DNA of 44,794 nt. Origin: Streptomyces violaceoruber. Lineage in GTDB: Bacteria; Actinomycetota; Actinomycetes; Streptomycetales; Streptomycetaceae. The position numbers and the translations under genes were made by a program. The stretch spans positions 1 to 44,794 of the forward strand of contig JODI01000071.1 in assembly GCA_000720805.1 (NCBI GenBank). Reading direction: 5' to 3'. The notes under the pieces are model-generated. The model worked only from the letters and a program-made list of their open reading frames with translations. It was not told where the DNA came from and did no database searches. Positions 1-8,194 of this stretch are shown piece after piece; the first letter of the stretch is position 1, and each line of letters opens with the position of its first letter.

Positions 1-27
1 GCCCGTCCCCTCCCCCCGGGAACCGCC

Positions 28-1422
28 ATGACCGCCCCCAGCACCATCGAGACCACCGAGCCGGAGCCGAACGGCACGCAAACGTCCGGTGCGGCCGCCC
101 CGCGCCGCCGAATCTTCGGTCCGGTCGCCGCCACCGCGCTCGTCATGGGCAACATCATCGGCGGCGGCATCTTCGCGCTGCCCGCGACCGTCGCCCCGTA
201 CGGCGGCGTCAGCCTGCTCGCCTTCGCGGTCCTGTCGGTCGGCGCGGTCCTGCTCGCCCTCCTCTTCGGCAAGCTGGCCCGGCGCAGCCCGGTCACCGGC
301 GGCCTGTACGTGTATCCGCGCGACGCCTTCGGCCCCTTCGCGGGCTTCCTGTCGGCATGGTCGTACTGGACGATGTGCTGGGTCAGCATCGCCGCCCTGG
401 CCGTCGCGGTCGTCGGCTACGTCGACGTCCTGATACCCCTGCACGGCAACCACACCCTCGAAGGTCTGGTCGCGCTTGCCGCGCTGTGGCTGCCGGCCGC
501 CGCGAACTTCGCCGGCACCCGCTGGGTCGGCGCCGTCCAAGTGGTCTCCACGTTCCTGAAGTTCGTGCCCCTGCTGGTGGTCGCGACGGTCGGCCTCTTC
601 TTCGTCGACGCCGACAACTTCGGCCCGTTCAACGCCTCCGGTCAGAGCGTGCCGGGCGCGCTCGCCGCCTCCGCCGCGCTGCTCCTCTACAGCTTCCTCG
701 GCGTCGAGTCGGCCGCCGTCAGCGCGGGCGAGGTCAAAGATCCCGAGCGCAACGTCGGCCGCGCGAGCGTCCTGGGCACCCTGGGCTCCGCGCTCGTCTA
801 CGTCCTCGGCATCGTCGCCGTCTTCGGTCTCGTCCCGCACGACGAGCTGGTCGACTCCGGCGCCCCCTTCGCCGACGCCGTGAACGCCATCACCGGCGGC
901 ACCTGGGGCGGCACCGCCATCGCCCTGGTCGCCGTCGCCTCGATCACCGGCTGCCTCAACGGCTGGATCCTGATGGCCGCGCAGATGCCGTACGCCGCCG
1001 CCCGCGACGGTCTCTTCCCGGCGCGCTTCGCGAAGGTCGGCAAGGGCGGGGTGCCCGGTTTCGGCGTGTGGGCCGTCGCCGTGCTGGGCACGCTGCTCAT
1101 CGCCCTCAACTACACGGCGGGCCCGGACACCACGTTCCGCGTCCTCGTCCTGATCACCACGTTCACGGGCTGCGTGCCGTACCTCCTGTCGGCCGCCGCC
1201 CAGCTGTACTGGCTCGCCAGGGGAACCCGCGAACGGGTCCGCCCGGCCGGCCTGGTCCGCGACCTGATCGTCGCCGCCCTCTCCTTCGCGTTCTCCTTCT
1301 GGCTGATCGCGGGAGCCGGCTACGCGGCCGTCTACCAGGGCGTGCTGTTCCTCTTCGCGGGCATCCCGGTGTACGTGTGGCTGCGTGGACGCCAGGAGAC
1401 GGCTGCGGAGACGTCCGCCTGA
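28..1422 (+). CDS. APC-family amino acid permease
   Basis: This 464-residue integral membrane protein belongs to the amino acid-polyamine-organocation superfamily. About 12 hydrophobic helices follow a polar N-terminal tail of about 30 residues. The first helix carries the family substrate-binding turn, seen as GNIIGGGIFALP near residues 46-57, which resembles the AdiC/PotE basic amino acid and polyamine branch. The likely role is proton-coupled uptake or exchange of an amino acid or polyamine at the cell membrane; the substrate cannot be read from sequence. The ATG at 28 lies only 27 bases from the window edge, so its promoter and any upstream operon partner are not visible. It converges on the beta-helix gene that ends at 1511, 88 bases away. 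Confidence 0.9.
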   Translation: MTAPSTIETTEPEPNGTQTSGAAAPRRRIFGPVAATALVMGNIIGGGIFALPATVAPYGGVSLLAFAVLSVGAVLLALLFGKLARRSPVTGGLYVYPRDAFGPFAGFLSAWSYWTMCWVSIAALAVAVVGYVDVLIPLHGNHTLEGLVALAALWLPAAANFAGTRWVGAVQVVSTFLKFVPLLVVATVGLFFVDADNFGPFNASGQSVPGALAASAALLLYSFLGVESAAVSAGEVKDPERNVGRASVLGTLGSALVYVLGIVAVFGLVPHDELVDSGAPFADAVNAITGGTWGGTAIALVAVASITGCLNGWILMAAQMPYAAARDGLFPARFAKVGKGGVPGFGVWAVAVLGTLLIALNYTAGPDTTFRVLVLITTFTGCVPYLLSAAAQLYWLARGTRERVRPAGLVRDLIVAALSFAFSFWLIAGAGYAAVYQGVLFLFAGIPVYVWLRGRQETAAETSA

Positions 1423-1510
1423 CCCTGGATGCCCTCCACGGCCGGCTCACCGCACTGACGCCGGCCCGCGCGGGCGAGGAGAAGCCGCGCCGAGCGGGCG
1501 TCGGCGTCCG

Positions 1511-3706
1511 CTATCCCTGTGACGCGTGCCGTCCGCCCCGCCGTCGGCCGCCCTTCCTGCGCATCGTCACCGGCAGCACCAGCCCCATGAGCAGCCCCAC
1601 GGAGAGCAGGTACGGCCACCAGCCCAGCCCATCGCTCTCCGCGCTCGCGGTACGCGGCTCTGCGGCCGGACCGGCGCCCCCGGACGCGGCGGACGCTGCG
1701 GACGCCCGGCCACTGGGCGTCGCTCGTGCGGCCACGGCGGTGAGCACCACGTCGTTCCCGTCGCCGCCCTTGTAGCTGATCCGGTAGGCCGTGTCGGCGA
1801 GTTCGACCTTCGTTCCCTCCTCAAGCCCCTGGAACACGCCGGTCGTCCTCGCGCTCCCCGCGTGATCGAGCACCGTGATCTGACGCGGGGGGTCGGCCCC
1901 GGCGGCCGCCAGATCCAGCTCCCCGCCCAGCCGCACCACACCCGTCACCTTCAACGGCCGGTCCCGCAGGACCAGTTCGCCCTGGGACCGCTGCGTGTAG
2001 TCCCCGACGACGCTGATCCCGCCCGCGACGACCCCCTCGTTCGTCACGGCCCCCTTCACCGTGCCCTTGCCGCTCAGCGCGGTCGCCACCCGTAGCCCGG
2101 CCGCCCCGGCGTCCAGCCGCGCACCGGACGAGGTGAGCCGAATCGCCTTGCTGTGCACGAGAGTCGCGCCCTGCCGCAACGCGAGCGTGCCTTTCGTGAC
2201 CGTCGTGGTCCCGGTGTACGTCACCGCGCTGCCCGTCAGTGTCGTGGTCGCCGCCCCCGACTGCGTGAACGCGCCGCTCCCGCTCACCCGCGCCAGAAAG
2301 ACCGGGGTCCGCGCGTTGGCCACGACGAGCCTGCCGTCGTTCACCACCCGCCGCCGCGCGGTGCCCGTCAGCAGCGAACCGTCGCCCTGCGCCGACCCCA
2401 GCCGCAGCACGGCGCCCTTCTCGACGGTGGTCGAGCCGTCGTAGTACTGCCGGGCCGCGAAGGTCACGTCGTTGCCGCGGGTCCCGGCGATCACGATGTC
2501 GCCGGCGCCGGGCGCGGACAGCGTGTCGTGGTACCTGCCGCCGCCGATGGGGGCTCCCAGGGTGACCGGGCCGTCGTAGTCGAAGGTGAGCCTCGAACGG
2601 GAGCGGGCGGCGAGCAGGTTGATGTAGACGGTCTCGGCGGTGCCCGGCATGAAGATCCGGTGGGTGGTGCCGTCGCCCCACTGGACGTCCGCGCCCTTGA
2701 TGTTGGTGCCGCGCTTGTTGACGTTCTTCCGGGCGGGCGTCCAGTTGAGCGCGGGGTCGCTGAGCGAGGGATCGGTGTCGCCGCCCCGGTCCGACCAGCT
2801 GTACTGGCCGGTCAGGATCACCCTGCCGCCCGGCCGGGACTGGACGTTGATGTCACTGCCGTACTCGCGCTGGTAGAAGTCCATGCCCATGGTGACGGTC
2901 CGGCCCAGTGGGGTGTCCACGGTCCAGGTGCCCTGGTTGAGGACCTTGCGCACGTTCGGCAGCGAGGTCGCGTACTCGGGCCGTCCGGCGTTGACCTGCG
3001 TGCCGTTGTCGATCACTCCGGAGAAGGGGTGGGTGCCCGACAGGTCCCAGGTGCCCCAGAGGAACCTGGGCTGGGTGAGCAGTCCGGAGCCGCTGACGGT
3101 GCCGAGGTTGTAGGCGCTCCTCAGGGACAGCCGCAGGGTGCCGTCGACCCGGATGTTGTCCTGGTTGAGCCGGAACGCGGGGGTGTTGTACGGGAAGTGG
3201 CCGATCAGGCCGGTCGTACCGCCGTTGCCGTACTGCAGGGTCGCGCCCCGCTCGACCGTGATCGCGGGCGGGTCCGGGGCGGACGTGGTGACGTACGGGT
3301 GGTTGCCGCCCGGTATCGACACGCGTTGCCGCTGCCGGGACGCCGGCAGCGTGAAGTCGCTGTCCCTGGTCAGCACCAGCGTCCCGCCGCCGCGCACGGT
3401 CAGGGTGCCCTCGCCGCGGAAGGCGCCGTCGTACGTCGTCGTCCCCGACGGCACGGTGACGACCGTGTCGCCGGTGAGCGTCACGTCCCGGTCGGCGAGT
3501 ACGTCGGCGGTGACGTCCCGGGCTCCGGCGGCCGTGGCCGGGGGAGCGGTGAGCATCCAGGCCGCCGCCGCGAGGGCGCCGACGGCCGCTGCTGTCTTGT
3601 GGGTATGGCTGCGCACGGACCGGAGACGGACGGGCCTGCCGACCGATAACAGAAAAACACCGGCCTCTTTCGTCTCGTCCGACCCGTTGACCTCCGCGTA
3701 ACACAC
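1511..3706 (-). CDS. Secreted, membrane-anchored beta-helix protein with autotransporter-type beta-strand repeats
   Basis: The protein has up to 731 residues. An N-terminal hydrophobic signal ends near APPATAAGA. A long Gly/Thr/Val-rich body follows, with repeats of the autotransporter-associated beta-strand type, clearest in TLTGSAVTYTGTTTVTKGTL. The C-terminus has one membrane span (WWPYLLSVGLLMGLVLPVTM) and an Arg/Lys-rich tail, so it should be a cell-surface beta-helix held in the membrane. No LPXTG sorting signal and no outer-membrane barrel are present. The start is uncertain: GTG at 3706 has a weak AAAGG upstream, while GTG at 3616 gives a more typical signal peptide. It shares a short divergent promoter region with the GH43 operon, which suggests a link to polysaccharide binding or breakdown, but no enzyme domain is recognised. 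Confidence 0.75.
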   Translation of the reverse strand: MCYAEVNGSDETKEAGVFLLSVGRPVRLRSVRSHTHKTAAAVGALAAAAWMLTAPPATAAGARDVTADVLADRDVTLTGDTVVTVPSGTTTYDGAFRGEGTLTVRGGGTLVLTRDSDFTLPASRQRQRVSIPGGNHPYVTTSAPDPPAITVERGATLQYGNGGTTGLIGHFPYNTPAFRLNQDNIRVDGTLRLSLRSAYNLGTVSGSGLLTQPRFLWGTWDLSGTHPFSGVIDNGTQVNAGRPEYATSLPNVRKVLNQGTWTVDTPLGRTVTMGMDFYQREYGSDINVQSRPGGRVILTGQYSWSDRGGDTDPSLSDPALNWTPARKNVNKRGTNIKGADVQWGDGTTHRIFMPGTAETVYINLLAARSRSRLTFDYDGPVTLGAPIGGGRYHDTLSAPGAGDIVIAGTRGNDVTFAARQYYDGSTTVEKGAVLRLGSAQGDGSLLTGTARRRVVNDGRLVVANARTPVFLARVSGSGAFTQSGAATTTLTGSAVTYTGTTTVTKGTLALRQGATLVHSKAIRLTSSGARLDAGAAGLRVATALSGKGTVKGAVTNEGVVAGGISVVGDYTQRSQGELVLRDRPLKVTGVVRLGGELDLAAAGADPPRQITVLDHAGSARTTGVFQGLEEGTKVELADTAYRISYKGGDGNDVVLTAVAARATPSGRASAASAASGGAGPAAEPRTASAESDGLGWWPYLLSVGLLMGLVLPVTMRRKGGRRRGGRHASQG

Positions 3707-3720
3707 CCATACCTTTTCGG

Positions 3721-3777
3721 CGTTCGTAAGCGTTCGTAATGACAGATGTCGTTCGGCATCCCGGACGACAGATATCT
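3721..3777. promoter_or_regulatory. Divergent promoter region with phased CGTTCGTAA repeats
   Basis: CGTTCGTAA occurs at 3721-3729 and again at 3731-3739, exactly one helical turn apart, and the related CGTTCGGCA starts at 3750. The inverted repeat GACA-GA-TGTC lies at 3741-3750 and the palindrome AGATATCT at 3770-3777. The stretch lies between the start of the beta-helix gene and the ATG of the first GH43 gene, so one regulator could control both. The regulator is unknown. Confidence 0.5.
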
Positions 3778-3801
3778 CGTCCCCCCGCGAGAGGCAGCCG
3801 T

Positions 3802-4890
3802 ATGAGCCGCGACAACGACCTGCCCGAAGATCCCCATCGCCGACTGCTGCTGAAGGGAGCCCTGGCCGCGGGCGCCCTGGCGGCGGTGCCGCCGGGCATC
3901 GCCCACGCCGCCCCGACCCGGAAGGCAGCTCCCTTGGTGAACCCGCTCGTCCGCAACCGCGCCGACCCGCACATCCACCGGCACACCGACGGCATCTACT
4001 ACTTCACGGCCACCGTCCCCGAGTACGACCGCATCGTCCTGCGCCGCTCCCGCACCCTGAACGGCCTCGCGACCGCCGCCGAGTCCGTCATCTGGACCAA
4101 GCACGCCACGGGTCCGATGGGCGCCCACATCTGGGCGCCGGAGATCCACCGCATCGGCGGCAAGTGGTACATCTACTTCGCCTCCGCGCCCGCCGAGAGC
4201 GTGTGGGACATCCGCATCTGGGTCCTGGAGAACGCGCACCGCGACCCCTTCAAGGGCGCCTGGACCGAGCGCGGCCAGATCAAGACGGCCTGGGAGACCT
4301 TCTCCCTCGACGCCACCACGTTCACCCACCGCGGCACCCGCTACCTCGCCTGGGCCCAGCACGAGCCCGACATGGGCAACAACACCGCCCTGTGGCTGTC
4401 GAAGATGGCGAACCCGTGGACCCTGACGGGCCCTCAAATACGCCTGTCGACACCCGAGTACGACTGGGAGACCATCGGCTACAAGGTCAACGAGGGCCCC
4501 TCGGTCATCGCCCGCAACGGCCGCCTGTTCATGTCGTACTCCGCCAGCGCCACCGACTGGCACTACTGCATGGGCCTGCTGACCGCCGACGCCGACAGCG
4601 ACCTGATGAACCCGGCGAGCTGGGCCAAGTCCCCGACGCCCGTCTTCACCAGCAACGACACCACCAAGCAGTACGGCCCGGGGCACAACTGCTTCACGGT
4701 CGCCGAGGACGGCCGCACCGACGTCCTCGTCTACCACGCCCGCCAGTACAAGGAGATCGTCGGCGACCCGCTGAACGACCCCAACCGCCACACCCGCGTC
4801 CAGAAGCTGGGCTGGAATCGGGACGGCACCCCGGACTTCGGCATCCCCGTGGCGGACACAGCCACAGCAACCGTCAAGGAGAGTGCCTGA
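3802..4890 (+). CDS. GH43 secreted exo-alpha-L-arabinofuranosidase-like protein
   Basis: This 362-residue five-bladed beta-propeller glycoside hydrolase has a twin-arginine-type signal (HRRLLLKGALAAGALAA). Candidate GH43 catalytic residues are all present: the base Asp in RADPH (about residue 55), the pKa-modulating Asp in SLDATTF (about 170) and the acid Glu in NEGPSV (about 231). WAPEIH near residue 111 is also typical. The sequence resembles the GH43_26 exo-alpha-1,5-arabinofuranosidases of streptomycetes, so release of arabinose from arabinan or arabinogalactan side chains is likely; the subfamily is from memory. The ATG at 3802 was chosen because GAGAGG lies just upstream and it gives the proper signal peptide; an in-frame ATG at 3739 would add an unlikely tail. 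It is followed after one base by the galactanase gene, so the two form an operon. Confidence 0.88.
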   Translation: MSRDNDLPEDPHRRLLLKGALAAGALAAVPPGIAHAAPTRKAAPLVNPLVRNRADPHIHRHTDGIYYFTATVPEYDRIVLRRSRTLNGLATAAESVIWTKHATGPMGAHIWAPEIHRIGGKWYIYFASAPAESVWDIRIWVLENAHRDPFKGAWTERGQIKTAWETFSLDATTFTHRGTRYLAWAQHEPDMGNNTALWLSKMANPWTLTGPQIRLSTPEYDWETIGYKVNEGPSVIARNGRLFMSYSASATDWHYCMGLLTADADSDLMNPASWAKSPTPVFTSNDTTKQYGPGHNCFTVAEDGRTDVLVYHARQYKEIVGDPLNDPNRHTRVQKLGWNRDGTPDFGIPVADTATATVKESA

Positions 4891-4891
4891 G

Positions 4892-6301
4892 ATGAGACGT
4901 GCCTACGCTGCTCTGCTCGCCCTCTGCCTCGCGCTGCTCGGCGCTGTGGCCACCGCGGGACCGGCCCAGGCCGCACCCCAGACGATCACCAACGGCACCC
5001 AGTTCACCGACGCGTCGGGCAACCCCGTGCACGCCCACGGCGGCGGAGTCATCAAGGTCGGGACCTACTACTACTGGTTCGGCGAGAACCGCAACGCCGA
5101 CAACACCTTCCGGTACGTGGACGCCTACCGCTCCACCGACCTGAAGAACTGGGAGTTCAGGAACCACGTCCTGACCCAGTCGAGTTCCTCCGAACTGGCC
5201 ACCGCCAACATCGAGCGGCCGAAGGTCATGTACAACGCGGCCACCGGCAAGTTCGTGATGTGGATGCACAAGGAGAACGGCGCCGACTACAGCGAGGCCC
5301 GCGCCGCCGTCGCCGTGTCGAGCACCGTCGACGGCACCTACACCTGGCAGGGCAGCTTCCGCCCGCTCGGCCAGCACATGTCCCGCGACATCACGGTCTT
5401 CGTGGACACCGACGGCACCGGCTACATGGCCTCCGCCGCCCGCGACAACTACGACCTGCAGATCTACAAGCTCACCGCCGACTACACCGGCATCGCGAGC
5501 CTGGTCGCCAACCCCTGGCCCGGCGGCCACCGCGAGGCCCCGGCGCTGTTCAAGCGGGGCAACGTCTACTTCATGCTCACCTCGGCAGCGACCGGCTGGA
5601 ACCCCAACCAGCAGCAGTACGCGACCGCCACCTCCCTCGCGGGTCCCTGGTCGGCGATGACCAACGTCGGCGACTCCACGGCGTACGGCTCCCAGACCGC
5701 GTACGTCCTTCCCGTGCAGGGCAGTTCGGGTACCTCCTACCTGTACCTGGGCGACCGCTGGGGCAACTCCTTCGGCGGGACGGTCAACGACTCGCGGTAC
5801 GTGTGGCTGCCGCTGACCTTCCCGAGCTCCACCTCGATGTCCATGTCCTGGTCGCCGGAGGTCACCGTCGACACGGCCGCCGGCACGATCAGCGGCACGA
5901 GCGCCACGTACAACACGCTGATCGCCCGGCACTCCTCGAAGTGCGCCGACGTGACGAGTCAGTCCCTGTGGCAGGGCGCGCAGATCAAGCAGTACGACTG
6001 CAACGGCGGCGCCAACCAGAAGTACTGGTTCAAGTCGGTGGGCAGCGGCTACTACCAGCTGGCGGTCAGGAACAGCTCCCTGTGCGTGCAGGAGAACGCG
6101 AGCACGGTCACCCAGGAGAACTGCTCCTCCTCCACCGCCCAGCAGTGGTCGCTGACCGCCACCGGCTCCTACGTCAACCTCACGTCCCGCGCGACCGGCA
6201 AGTGCCTGGACGTGAACGGCGCGTCCACCGCCAACGGCGCCGCCGTCATCACATACACCTGCAACGGCGGCACCAACCAGCAGTGGACACGCGGGACATG
6301 A
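4892..6301 (+). CDS. Secreted GH43 exo-beta-1,3-galactanase-like enzyme with C-terminal CBM13
   Basis: This 469-residue enzyme has a Sec signal (MRRAYAALLALCLALLGAVA, cut near AQA). A GH43 propeller spans about residues 35-330 and a ricin-B/CBM13 domain about 345-469, with QxW-type motifs (NQKYW, AQQW, NQQW). The layout matches the GH43_24 exo-beta-1,3-galactanases, including one described from S. avermitilis. The usual N-terminal catalytic Asp is absent (the site reads HAHGGG near residue 47). Candidate Glu residues are at about 108 (IERPKV) and 215 (HREAPAL), with Gln at about 240 (NPNQQQ). It should release galactose or side-chain-bearing galactosides from arabinogalactan backbones. AAGGAG at 4876-4881 sits 10 bases before ATG 4892. 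The upstream gene stops at 4890, so translation is probably coupled. Confidence 0.9.
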   Translation: MRRAYAALLALCLALLGAVATAGPAQAAPQTITNGTQFTDASGNPVHAHGGGVIKVGTYYYWFGENRNADNTFRYVDAYRSTDLKNWEFRNHVLTQSSSSELATANIERPKVMYNAATGKFVMWMHKENGADYSEARAAVAVSSTVDGTYTWQGSFRPLGQHMSRDITVFVDTDGTGYMASAARDNYDLQIYKLTADYTGIASLVANPWPGGHREAPALFKRGNVYFMLTSAATGWNPNQQQYATATSLAGPWSAMTNVGDSTAYGSQTAYVLPVQGSSGTSYLYLGDRWGNSFGGTVNDSRYVWLPLTFPSSTSMSMSWSPEVTVDTAAGTISGTSATYNTLIARHSSKCADVTSQSLWQGAQIKQYDCNGGANQKYWFKSVGSGYYQLAVRNSSLCVQENASTVTQENCSSSTAQQWSLTATGSYVNLTSRATGKCLDVNGASTANGAAVITYTCNGGTNQQWTRGT

Positions 6302-6313
6302 CGTCTGATCAGG

Positions 6314-7993
6314 TCACGCCAGCAGGTCGATCGCGTCGATCGACGTGCCCGCACTGAGATAGGACGTGCTCCCCGAACCGCTCGCCACGTAGATCTTCAG
6401 CGTGTTGTAGGCGCTGGTGTCCGTCAGCCAGGCGGACGCCGGCACGCTGTAGGTGAACGTGTTGTTGTTGCCCCGGTACGAGCCCACGGTCAGTGACCGG
6501 GTGCTCGGCTGGGTGGGCGGTGAGGGGACGGCGGAGGTCCAGGTGTCGTTGATGACGACCTGCGGGCGGCCGTTGGCGTAGGCCGTCGTCACGCCGATGC
6601 GCAGGGTGTGCGCGGCGGCGGCCTGGGCGGCCGTCAGCTTGAAGTAGACGATGATGCCGCTGTTGACGTCCTTCCACAGGTAGCAGGGGAAGGCCGAGGT
6701 CTCGGTGCCGCTGCCGATGACGACGTTGCCGGTCCAGGACGCGGCCCGGACGTCGGACGGATGGGCGTACGTCATCAGGTCGGCGTTCTTGAAACCGCTG
6801 GGCGTGCCGTTCCAGTCGTTGATGCGCCAGATCGCGCTCGCGTTGCCCGGGTCGTTCGAGGAGGGGATCGCGATGGAGTTGAGGGTGGTCGTCCCGCCCG
6901 CGCTGACGCTCACCGAGCCGGTGTAGACGGCGAGTTCACCCTTGAAGACGGTCAGTGTGTACGTCCCCGGAAGGACACCGCCGATGGAGAAGTAACCGTC
7001 CGAGGACCGGGCCGAACCCCAGTACTGGGCGGCGGAGTTGGCGAGCCCGACCGTGTAGGGGTAGGCCGTGTTCCGCCCGGTGATGCCGACGCCGGCGACC
7101 TTGCCCCGGCCGCCCGAGGCGACGTACCCGGAGATGCCGAGCGAGTCCGCCCACGAGGTGGTGAGGGTGCCCGGGTACAGCGAGGAGGAGGGGGCGCCGC
7201 CGTCCGTGAAGGCGATGACGTAGGGGCCCTGGAGACCGAAGCGCTGGGCCTCCGTCTGGTTCTCGCCGTAGTACAGGATCTCGTAGAGGCCGCCGCCGTC
7301 CGCGCTCTGGTGGCGCAGGAGGGAGCGGTAGAAGGGGCCGCCGGAGGCCTTCTCGTGGTTGGAGCGCACGATGTACAGGCCGACGCCGCCGGTGGTCCAG
7401 CCGACGTAGTTGTAGTCGATGACCCGGGCCTTCGCGTAGTGCTTCGACCGGGTCTGGCCGTCGGACTTCGCGAAGACGTCCGAGGCCTCGATGGTGGTGG
7501 GCGCGTAGGTGTAGGAGTCGGGCTCGTCGTTGAGGAACTTGCCCGCGTTGACGCGCAGGATGTAGCGGGTCGCCGAGACCGAGTCGTCGGCCTTGTTGGT
7601 CCACAGGTAGACGTTGTTCTCGCCGCTGCGGGCCGCGTAGTAGTGCTTCAGCGTGCCGTACGCGACCGAGATCAGGATCGTCGTGCCGGACTGCTTGATG
7701 CTCACGGTGGAGGTGCCGAGGCCGGACTCGATGTGCGAGTTCTTGCCGCCGTAACCCTGGTACTCCGTGCCGCGGTAGACCAGCGAGGTCAGGTCGCCGT
7801 TGGTCTTGCTGACCTTGAAGACGAGGTTGGCGCCGGTGTCGACGACGTAGTTCGAGCCGTCGTCGCGGTAACCGAAGGCCGCCGCGGACGCGGTCTGGGC
7901 GAGCGGCCCGGCGAGCGCGGCCGTGCCTGCGGCGGCCGCGGTGCCGAGGACGAAGGTGCGGCGACGGACCGGTCTGTTCACGGATCCGGACAT
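6314..7993 (-). CDS. Secreted PL4 rhamnogalacturonan lyase
   Basis: This 559-residue exported enzyme cleaves rhamnogalacturonan I by beta-elimination. A Tat-like signal (RRRTFVLGTAAAAGTAAL) leads into a catalytic N-terminal region. The expected family residues appear as the Lys in TRSKHYAKARVID and the His in SNHEKASGGPF. A fibronectin-type domain follows (GVLPGTYTLTVFKGELAVYTG), then a C-terminal CBM-like beta-sandwich beginning near ASAIWRINDWNGTPSGF. This three-domain order and the length fit family PL4. ATG 7993 is preceded by GAAGGAGG at good spacing; the open frame runs on upstream to 9235 without a plausible start. It ends 12 bases from the convergent galactanase gene and is divergent from the CE12 esterase, its functional partner on acetylated pectin. 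Confidence 0.9.
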   Translation of the reverse strand: MSGSVNRPVRRRTFVLGTAAAAGTAALAGPLAQTASAAAFGYRDDGSNYVVDTGANLVFKVSKTNGDLTSLVYRGTEYQGYGGKNSHIESGLGTSTVSIKQSGTTILISVAYGTLKHYYAARSGENNVYLWTNKADDSVSATRYILRVNAGKFLNDEPDSYTYAPTTIEASDVFAKSDGQTRSKHYAKARVIDYNYVGWTTGGVGLYIVRSNHEKASGGPFYRSLLRHQSADGGGLYEILYYGENQTEAQRFGLQGPYVIAFTDGGAPSSSLYPGTLTTSWADSLGISGYVASGGRGKVAGVGITGRNTAYPYTVGLANSAAQYWGSARSSDGYFSIGGVLPGTYTLTVFKGELAVYTGSVSVSAGGTTTLNSIAIPSSNDPGNASAIWRINDWNGTPSGFKNADLMTYAHPSDVRAASWTGNVVIGSGTETSAFPCYLWKDVNSGIIVYFKLTAAQAAAAHTLRIGVTTAYANGRPQVVINDTWTSAVPSPPTQPSTRSLTVGSYRGNNNTFTYSVPASAWLTDTSAYNTLKIYVASGSGSTSYLSAGTSIDAIDLLA

Positions 7994-8056
7994 GTGGGGG
8001 TGCCTCCTTCGGGAGGTGTGGGGGTGCGGTGACTGGCAGGGTGACAGTTGAATCGA

Positions 8057-8130
8057 TTTCGCGAAAGGGCTTTCGCTCGCTGGAGGTTGGCAATCTTGTG
8101 AAATTGGCGTGAGGTCTAGAAAGCGCTTGC
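8057..8130. promoter_or_regulatory. Candidate operators between the lyase and acetylesterase genes
   Basis: Three inverted repeats lie in this 201-base divergent region. TTTCGCGAAA is a perfect palindrome at 8057-8066. GAAAG-GG-CTTTC is at 8063-8074. GAAAGCGCTTGC at 8119-8130 contains the perfect palindrome AAGCGCTT. The last resembles operators of LacI-family sugar regulators. No LacI-type gene is present in the window, so the cognate regulator would be elsewhere. Confidence 0.5.
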
Positions 8131-8194
8131 CAGGAGCGGTACGGTCCAGCGGCCAGGTCCTGTCGTCCCGTCGCGGAACTGCCGGAGGAGCCGT

